From: Aphelocoma coerulescens
Lineage: Eukaryota; Chordata; Aves; Passeriformes; Corvidae
Assembly: GCF_041296385.1 (NCBI RefSeq)
Contig: NW_027184079.1
Span: 930,001 to 994,000, forward strand
Direction: 5' to 3'
DNA length: 64,000 nt
Shown here in pieces: positions 56,507 to 64,000 of this stretch (position 1 is its first letter; each line of letters begins with the position of its first letter). The position numbers were made by a program, and so were the translations under genes. Below the pieces are notes generated by a model. That model saw nothing but the letters and a program-made list of their open reading frames with translations, did no database searches and was not told the origin of the DNA.

Positions 56507-59500
56507 GTAAGAATGATGCATGGTCGGCAGTCGTGGTGTGAGCAGAAACATTTCTTGCAATCGCCTCTAGCTTTTAGAGTAGTTTCACTTTCCGGTTTGA
56601 ATAGTGTGAGCCTGGAAAGCCAATAGTCTAAATGTTCAGATGTCTGGAACCCAATAGTAGACATGAACTCAAGTCTCTCATAGAAACATCAGGCTTTTTC
56701 CTTAAGCCAAGTGCTGGGAGGGGAATTTCTTCTGCAAAACTGCTCTGCTTCTGCTGCTTGTTCCATTTTAGAAAGTTTCCTGCTTTGGCCCTGCCTTGAT
56801 TGAATAGTCCTTTCTCTTCTATCTAGAAGCTCCAGGTTTTCTTCTTACAAGTTGTCTTTGTTTTCTTTGTCCACAGACAGGAGTCCCTGCTCTCCCAGAG
56901 CCCTGTTGATCATCAGAAGCTGCTTGTGGCTGAGGATGCAGATGGCCACGAAAGGCCTAGAAGTAAAATCGGCAGCAATGTCGTGTGCAAGAAGATTTTC
57001 CCAGAGAAAAGCATCCTAGGAGCAGCAAGTGTCCTGGAGGTGCCAGTTGCCAGTATATGACTCCTAGGATGCTGTGGCGCTACCAGAGGTGAAGAGGCTC
57101 AGAGAGCTGCCAGACATGATCCTCCAGCTGGAAAGGCAGATGTTTGGAGCTCCAGGGAATTCCCTGACGTCAGCAGTGGAGGAGCAGGATGAGGAAGATG
57201 TCCACGCTTGGGCTACTTGTGGCAAGAGTGTCCAAGGCTCCCAGTGCCTCCGTGAGAGCGGCAGGACTGGAGACGGAGGAAGGCCTTTGGACAGGTGCAA
57301 GGTAAGAATGATGCATGGTCCCCAGTTGTGGTGAATACAGAAACATTTCTTCGAAGCATCTCTAGCTTTTGAAATAGTTTGACATTCCGGTTTGAATTGC
57401 GTGAGCCTGGAAAGCCAGTAGTCTAAATGTTCAGATGTCTGCTATCCAATAGTAGACATGAACTCAAGTCTCTCATAGAAACATCATGCTTTTTCCTTAA
57501 GCCAAGTGCGGGGAGGGGAATTTCTTCTGCAAAACTACTGTGCTTCTGCTGCTTGTTCCATTTTAGAAAGTTTCCTCCCTTGGCCCTGCCTTGATTGAAT
57601 TGTCCTTTCTCTTCTAACTAGAAGCTCCAGGTTTTAATCTTACAAGTTGTCTTTGTTTTCTTTGTCCACAGACAGGGGTCCCTGCTCTCCCAGAGCCATG
57701 TCGATCATCAGAAGCTTCTTGTGGCTGAGAATGCAGATGGCCACGAAAGGCCTAGGAGTAAAAACTGGAGCAAGGACGTGTGCAAGAAGTTTTTCCTAGA
57801 GGAAAGCATCCTAGGAGCAGCAAGTGTCCTGGAGGTGCCAGTTGCCAGTATATGACTCCTAGGATGCTGTGGCGCTGCCAAAGGCAAAGAGGCTCAGAGA
57901 TCTGCCAGACACGATCCTCCAGCAGGAAAGGCAGATGTTGGGAGCACCAGGGAATTCCCTGACGTCAGCAGTGGAGGAGCAGGATGAGGAAGATGTCCAC
58001 GCTTGGGCTACTTGTGGCAAGAGTGTCCAAGGCTCCCAGTGCCTCCGTGGGAGCTGCAGGACTGGTGACAGAGGGCAACCATTGGGCAGGACTGGCTGCT
58101 TCCTCAGAGCTGTGGCTCTCAGCAGAACTGTCTCATTGCTGAGGATGCACCTGTCCAGGAAGAGCATTGCAGAGGAGTAGGAGTCCAGCTCATTGCAGTA
58201 AGGGAATGGCTGAGGGATGTTTCCCAGGAGCAACTTTGCTGGAGGTGCCAGTTCCAGTCCGTGGCTCGCAGGATGCTGCAGCTCTGCCATAGGAGAAGGG
58301 GTTTTGCATGGTGCTAGAGAAGATCCTCGAGCAGCAAAGGCAGGTGTTTGCAGCTCCAGGGAATACCCTGACGTCAGCAGTGGAGTAGCAGGATGAGGAA
58401 GATGTCCACGCTTGGGCTACTTGTGGCAAGAGCCTCCATCCCTGCCCTTGCCTGGGTGAGAGTTGCCGGAGCGCAGATGGAGGAAGGCCTTTGGACAGGT
58501 GCAAGGTAAGAATGATGCATGGTCGGCAGTCGTGGTGTAAACAGAAACATTTCTTGCAATCATCCTTACTGTTAGAGTAGTTTCACTTTCCGGTTTGAAT
58601 AGCGTGAGCCTGGAAAGCCAATAGTCTAAATGTTCAGATGTCTGGTTCCCAGTAGTAGACATGAACTCAAGTCTCTCATAGAAACATGAGGTTTTTTCCT
58701 TAAGCCAAGTGCTGGGAAGGGAATTTCTTCTGCAATACTGCTGTGCTTCTGCTGCTTGTTCCATTTTAGAAAGTTTCCTCCCTTGGCCTTGCCTTGATTG
58801 AATAGTCCTTTGTCTTCTATCTAGAAGCTCCAGGTTTTCTTCTTACAAGTTGTCTTTGTTTTCTTTGTCCACAGACAGGAGTCCCTGCTCTCCCAGAGCC
58901 ATGTCGATCATCAGAAGCTGCTTGTGGCTGCGGATGCAGATGGCCACGAAAGGCCTAGAAGTAAAAACTGGAGCAATGTCGTGTCCAAGAAGATTTTCCC
59001 AGAGAAAAGCATCCTAGGAGCAGCAAGTGTCCTGTAGCTGCCAGTTTCCAGTATATGACTCTCAGGATGCTGTGGCGCTGCCAAAGGCGAAGAGGCTCAG
59101 AGAGCTGCCAGACACGATCCTCGAGCAGGAAAGGCAGATGTTGGGAGCACCAGGGAATTCCCTGATGTCAGCAGTGGAGGAGCAGGATGAGGAAGATCTC
59201 GACGCTTGGGCTACTTGTGGCAAGAGTGTCCAAGGCTCCCAGTGCCTCCGTGAGAGCTGCAGGAGTGGAGTCAGAGGAAGGCCTTTGGACAGGACTGCCT
59301 CCTCCCTCAGAGCCATGGCTCTCAGCAGAACCGTCTCATTGCTGAGGATGCACCTGTCCAGGAAGAGCCTTGCAAAGGAGTAGGAGTCCAGCTCATTGCA
59401 GTAAGGGAATGGCTGAATGATGTTTCCCAGGAGCAACTATGCTGAAGGTGCCAGTTCTAGTCCATGGCTCGCAGGATGCTGCAGCACTGCCATAGGAGAA

Positions 59501-60911
59501 GGGGTTTGGCACGGTGCTAGAGAAGGTCCTCGAGCAGCAAAGGCAGGTGTTTGCAGCTCCAGGGAATACCCTGACGTCAGCAGTGGAGTAGCAGGATGAG
59601 GAAGATGTGCACGCTTGGGCTACTTGTGGCAAGAGCCTCTATCCCTGCCCTTGCCTGGGTGAGAGTTGCCGGAGCGCAGATGGAGGAAGGCCTTTGGACA
59701 GGTGCAAGGTAAGAATGATGCATGGTCGGCAGTCGTGGTGTAAACAGAAACATTTCTTGCAATCATCCCTACTGTTAGAGTAGTTTCACTTTCCGGTTTG
59801 AATAGCGTGAGCCTGGAAAGCCAATAGTCTAAATGTTCAGATGTCTGGTACCCAATAGTAGACATGAACTCATGTCTCTCACAGAAACATCAGGCGTTTT
59901 CCTTAAGCCAAGTGCTGGGAGGGGAATTTCTTCTGCAATACTGCTGTGCTTCTGCTGCTTGTTCCATTTTAGAAAGTTTCCTCCCTTGGCTCTGCCTTGA
60001 TTGAATAGTCCTTTCTCTTCTAACTAGAAGCTCCAGGTTTTCTTCTTACAAGTTGTCTTTGTTTTCTTTGTCCACAGACAGGAGTCCCTGCTCTCCCAGA
60101 GCCATGTCGATCATCAGAAGCTGCTTGTGGCCGTGGATGCAGATGGCCACGAAAGGCCTAGAAGTAAAATCTGCAGCAAGGTTGTGTGCAAGAAGATTTT
60201 CCCAGAGAAAAGCATCCTAGGAGCAGCAAGTGTCCTGGAGCTGCCAGTTGCCAGTATAGGACTCCTAGGATGCTGTTGCGCTTCCAAAATGTAAGAGGCT
60301 CAGAGAGCTGCCAGACACGATCCTCGAGCAGGAAAGGCAGATGTTGGGAGCTCCAGGGAATTCCCTGATGTCAGCAGTGGCGGAGCAATATGAGGAAGAT
60401 GTCCACGCTTGGGCTACTTGTGGCAAGCGTGTCCAAGGCTCCCAGTGCCTCCGTGGGAGCTGCAGGAGTGGAGACGGAGGAAGGCCTTTGGGCAGGACTG
60501 GCTGCTCCCTCAGAGCCGTGGCTCTCAGCAGAACCGTCTCATTGCTGAGGATGCACCTATCCAGGAAGAGCCTTGCAAAGGAGTAGGAGTCCAGCTCATT
60601 GCAGTAAGGGAATGGCTGAAGGATGTTTCCCAGGAGCAACTATGCTGAAGGGTCCAGTTCCAGTCCATGGCTCGCAGGATGCTGCAGCACTGCCATAGGA
60701 GAAGGGGTTTGGCATGGTGCTAGAGAAGGTCCTCGAGCCGCAAAGGCAGGTGTTTGCAGCTCCAGGGAATTCCTAGATGTCAGCAGTGGAAGATCAGGAT
60801 GAGGAATATCTCCAGGCTTGGGCTACTTGTGGCAAGAGCCTCCATCCCTGCCCGAGCTTGGGTGAGAGTTGCCAGAGCGCAGACGGAGGAAGGCCTTTGG
60901 ACAGGTGCAAG
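56507..60911 (+). repeat. Higher-order repeat copy H11 (S-L-L-L, 4405 bp)
   Basis: Unit sizes are 795, 1204, 1203 and 1203. Its left half resembles 6.1-8.4 kb, including GAAGTTTTTCCTAGAGG at about 57786. Its right half resembles 24.3-26.0 kb, including GGAGCAATATGAGG at about 60381. The mosaic shows recombination between subtypes inside one copy. Confidence 0.86.
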
Positions 60912-63700
60912 GTAAGAATGATGCATGGTCGGCAGTCGTGGTGTAAACAGAAACATTTCTTGCAATCATCCCTACTGTTAGAGTAGTTTCACTTTCCGGT
61001 TTGAATAGCGTGAGCCTGGAAAGCCAATAGTCTAAATGTTCAGATGTCTGGTACCCAATAGTAGACATGAACTCAAGTCTCTCATAGAAACATCAGGCTT
61101 TTTCCTTAAGCCAAGTGCTGGGAGGGGAATTTCTTCTGCAAAACTGCTCTGCTTCTGCTGCTTGTTCCATTTTAGAAAGTTTCCTGCTTTGGCCCTGCCT
61201 TGATTGAATAGTCCTTTGTCTTCTAACTAGAAGCTCCAGGTTTTCTTCTTACAAGTTGTCTTTGTTTTCTTTGTCCACAGACAGGAGTCCCTGCTCTCCC
61301 AGAGCCCTGTTGATCATCAGAACCTGCTTGTGGCTGAGGATGCAGATGGCCACGAAAGGCCTAGAAGTAAAATCGGCAGCAAGGTCGTATGCAAGAAGAT
61401 TTTCCCAGAGAAAAGCATCCTAGGAGCAGCAAGTGTCCTGGAGGTGCCAGTTGCCAGTATATGACTCCTAGGATGCTGTGGCGCTGCCAAAGGTGAAGAG
61501 GCTCAGAGAGCTGCCAGACATGATCCTCTAGCTGGAAAGGCAGATGTTTGGAGCTCCAGGGAATTCCCTGACGTCAGCAGTGGAGGAGCAGGATGAGGAA
61601 GATGTCCATGCTTGGGCTACTTGTGGCAAGAGTGTCCAAGGCTCCCAGTGCCTCCGTGAGAGCGGCAGGACTGGAGACGGAGGAAGGCCTTTGGACAGGT
61701 GCAAGGTAAGAATGATGCATGGTCCCCAGTTGTGGTGAGTACAGAAACATTTCTTCGAAGCATCTCTAGCTTTTGAAATAGTTTGACATTCCGGTTTGAA
61801 TTGCGTGAGCCTGGAAAGCCAGTAGTCTAAATGTTCAGATGTCTGCTATCCAATAGTAGACATGAACTCAAGTCTCTCATAGAAACATCAGGCTTTTTCC
61901 TTAAGCCAAGTGCTGGGAGGGGAATTTCTTCTGCAAATCTACTGTGCTTCTGCTGCTTGTTCCATTTTAGAAAGTTTCCTCCCTTGGCCCTGCCTTGATT
62001 GAATAGTCCTTTCTCTTCTAACTAGAAGCTCCAGGTTTTAATCTTACAAGTTGTCTTTGTTTTCTTTGTCCACAGACAGGAGTCCCTGCTCTCCCAGAGC
62101 CCTGTTGATCATCAGAAGCTGCTTGTGGCTGCGGATGCAGATGGCCACGAAAGACCTAGAAGTAAAATCTGGAGCAAGGTCGTGTGCAAGATTTTCCCAG
62201 AGAAAAGCATCCTAGGAGCAGCAAGTGTACTGGAGGTGCCAGTTGCCAGTATATGACTCCAAGGATGCTGTGGCGCAGCCAAAGGTGAAGAGGCTCAGAG
62301 AGCTGCCAGACACGATCCTCGAGCAGCAAAGGCAGGTGTTTGCAGCTCCAGGGAATTCCCTGCCGTCAGCAGTGGAGGAGCAGGATGAGGAAGATGTCCA
62401 TGCTTGGGCTACTTGTGGCAAGAGTGTCCAAGGCTCCCAGTGCCTCCGTGGGAGCTGCGGGACTGGAGGCGGAGGAAGGCCTTTGGGCAGGACTGGCTGC
62501 TCCCTCAGAGCCGCGGCTCTCAGCAGAACCGTCTCATTGCTGAGGATGCACCTGTCCAGGAAGAGCATTGCAGAGGAGTAGGAGTCCAGCTCATTGCAGT
62601 AAGGGAATGGCTGAGGGATGTTTCCCAGGAGCAACTTTGCTGGAGGTGCCAGTTCCAGTCCGTGACTTGCAGGATGCTGCAGCACTGCCATAGGAGAAGG
62701 CGTTTGGCATGATGCTAGAGAAGATCCTCGAGCAGCAAATGCAAGTGTTTGCAGCTCCAGGGAATTCCTAGATGTCAGCAGTGGAAGATCAGGATGAGGA
62801 ATATCTCCAGGCTTGGGCTACTTGTGGCAAGAGCCTCCATCCCTGCCCGAGCTTGGGTGAGAGTTGCCAGAGCGCAGACGGAGGAAGGCCTTTGGACAGG
62901 TGCAAGGTAAGAATGATGCATGGTCGGCAGTCGTGGTGTAAACAGAAACATTTCTTGCAATCATCCCTACTGTTAGAGTAGTTTCACTTTCCGGTTTGAA
63001 TAGCGTGAGCCTGGAAAGCCAATAGTCTAAATGTTCAGATGTCTGGTACCCAATAGTAGACATGAACTCAAGTCTCTCATAGAAACATCAGGCTTTTTCC
63101 TTAAGCCAAGTGCTGGGAGGGGAATTTCTTCTGCAAAACTGCTCTGCTTCTGCTGCTTGTTCCATTTTAGAAAGTTTCCTGCTTTGGCCCTGCCTTGATT
63201 GAATAGTCCTTTGTCTTCTAACTAGAAGCTCCAGGTTTTCTTCTTACAAGTTGTCTTTGTTTTCTTTGTCCACAGACAGGAGTCCCTGCTCTCCCAGAGC
63301 CCTGTTGATCATCAGAACCTGCTTGTGGCTGAGGATGCAGATGGCCACGAAAGGCCTAGAAGTAAAATCGGCAGCAAGGTCGTATGCAAGAAGATTTTCC
63401 CAGAGAAAAGCATCCTAGGAGCAGCAAGTGTCCTGGAGGTGCCAGTTGCCAGTATATGACTCCTAGGATGCTGTGGCGCTGCCAAAGGTGAAGAGGCTCA
63501 GAGAGCTGCCAGACATGATCCTCTAGCTGGAAAGGCAGATGTTTGGAGCTCCAGGGAATTCCCTGACGTCAGCAGTGGAGGAGCAGGATGAGGAAGATGT
63601 CCATGCTTGGGCTACTTGTGGCAAGAGTGTCCAAGGCTCCCAGTGCCTCCGTGAGAGCGGCAGGACTGGAGACGGAGGAAGGCCTTTGGACAGGTGCAAG
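60912..63700 (+). repeat. Short-long-short terminal units with 1995-bp tandem duplication
   Basis: Unit sizes are 794, 1201 and 794. The segment from about 60.78 to 62.0 kb reappears 1995 bp downstream (about 62.78-63.99 kb) almost unchanged. Both copies share the premature TAG in GATCCTCTAGCTGG at about 61521 and 63516, where other S exons have CTCCAGCTGG. The long unit between them lacks 3 bp (GTGTGCAAGATTTTCCC at about 62179), explaining its 1201-bp length. Confidence 0.85.
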
Positions 63701-64000
63701 GTAAGAATGATGCATGGTCCCCAGTTGTGGTGAGTACAGAAACATTTCTTCGAAGCATCTCTAGCTTTTGAAATAGTTTGACATTCCGGTTTGAATTGCG
63801 TGAGCCTGGAAAGCCAGTAGTCTAAATGTTCAGATGTCTGCTATCCAATAGTAGACATGAACTCAAGTCTCTCATAGAAACATCAGACTTTTTCCTTAAG
63901 CCAAGTGCTGGGAGGGGAATTTCTTCTGCAAATCTACTGTGCTTCTGCTGCTTGTTCCATTTTAGAAAGTTTCCTCCCTTGGCCCTGCCTTGATTGAATA

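Larger units (their letters stand above)
47588..64000 (+). repeat. Right arm of the same tandem array
   Basis: The array resumes inside the same exon copy in which the provirus landed. Donors (first base of GTAAGA) are at 47697, 48492, 49696, 50899, 52102, 52897, 54101, 55304, 56507, 57302, 58506, 59709, 60912, 61706, 62907 and 63701. The step pattern is S-L-L-L three times (4405 bp each) and then S-L-S. The window ends inside an intron, so the array continues beyond 64000. Orientation and unit types match the left arm. Nothing other than array sequence was seen. Confidence 0.93.

Noticed and set aside
1..64000. Chicken W-chromosome XhoI (0.7 kb) or EcoRI (1.2 kb) satellite families
   Set aside because: The unit sizes are superficially similar and many units contain CTCGAG and GAATTC. 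However, those satellites are built of short degenerate A/T-run repeats of about 21 bp, which are absent here; these units are exon-intron sequence.
1..64000. CRISPR array or bacterial repeat system
   Set aside because: Repeat units are 0.8-1.2 kb with spliceosomal introns, and the inserted element is a vertebrate-type retrovirus. There are no short repeat-spacer arrays or cas-like genes.

Overview
The window is vertebrate, most likely avian, DNA. It holds one very large, head-to-tail tandem array (1-40900 and 47588-64000, all in one orientation) with a single full-length endogenous retrovirus (40901-47587) inserted into it. The bird assignment is an inference from the env-less ERV-L-like provirus and the gene-derived ampliconic repeat; the sequence alone does not prove it. 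There are no bacterial features.

The array is built from a decayed protein-coding exon of about 410 bp plus a 380-bp intron. I count 52 intron copies by their identical GTAAGAATGATG donor context. Units come in two main sizes. The long unit (L, about 1203 bp) has two exon subrepeats and one intron. The short unit (S, about 795 bp) has one exon subrepeat and one intron. They are organised into a higher-order repeat S-L-L-L of 4405 bp, or 4414 bp where a 9-bp duplication is present. Near-identical copies fill 1715-23775 and 47697-60911. The middle (23776-40900) is rearranged, with extra L units, a 1612-bp unit, and two adjacent S units. The exon reading frame is broken by the same stops and frameshifts in nearly every copy, so the array reads as an amplified pseudogene. 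Its splice sites, however, are intact in every copy I read. In each long unit one subrepeat carries the intron and its partner aligns without gaps across the exact GT...AG junction, so the two subrepeats differ by a clean intron presence/absence.

The provirus is nearly pristine. It has two 658-bp LTRs that I read as identical, a 5-bp GGAAT target-site duplication, a tRNA-Lys-like primer binding site, a polypurine tract, an open gag, and an open pro-pol with all catalytic residues visible (protease DTG, RT YIDD, RNase H D-E-D-D, integrase HHCC and D,D-35-E). Gag and pro-pol lie in one frame separated by a single UAG, followed five nucleotides later by a 10-bp stem-loop. This indicates expression of Pol by stop-codon readthrough. 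There is no env. The insertion postdates the array amplification, since no other unit carries it.

The main points of interest are the readthrough element, the young provirus with an unexplained membrane-type ORF in its leader, the intron-plus/intron-minus paralogous subrepeats, and an array of intact splice sites around broken exons.
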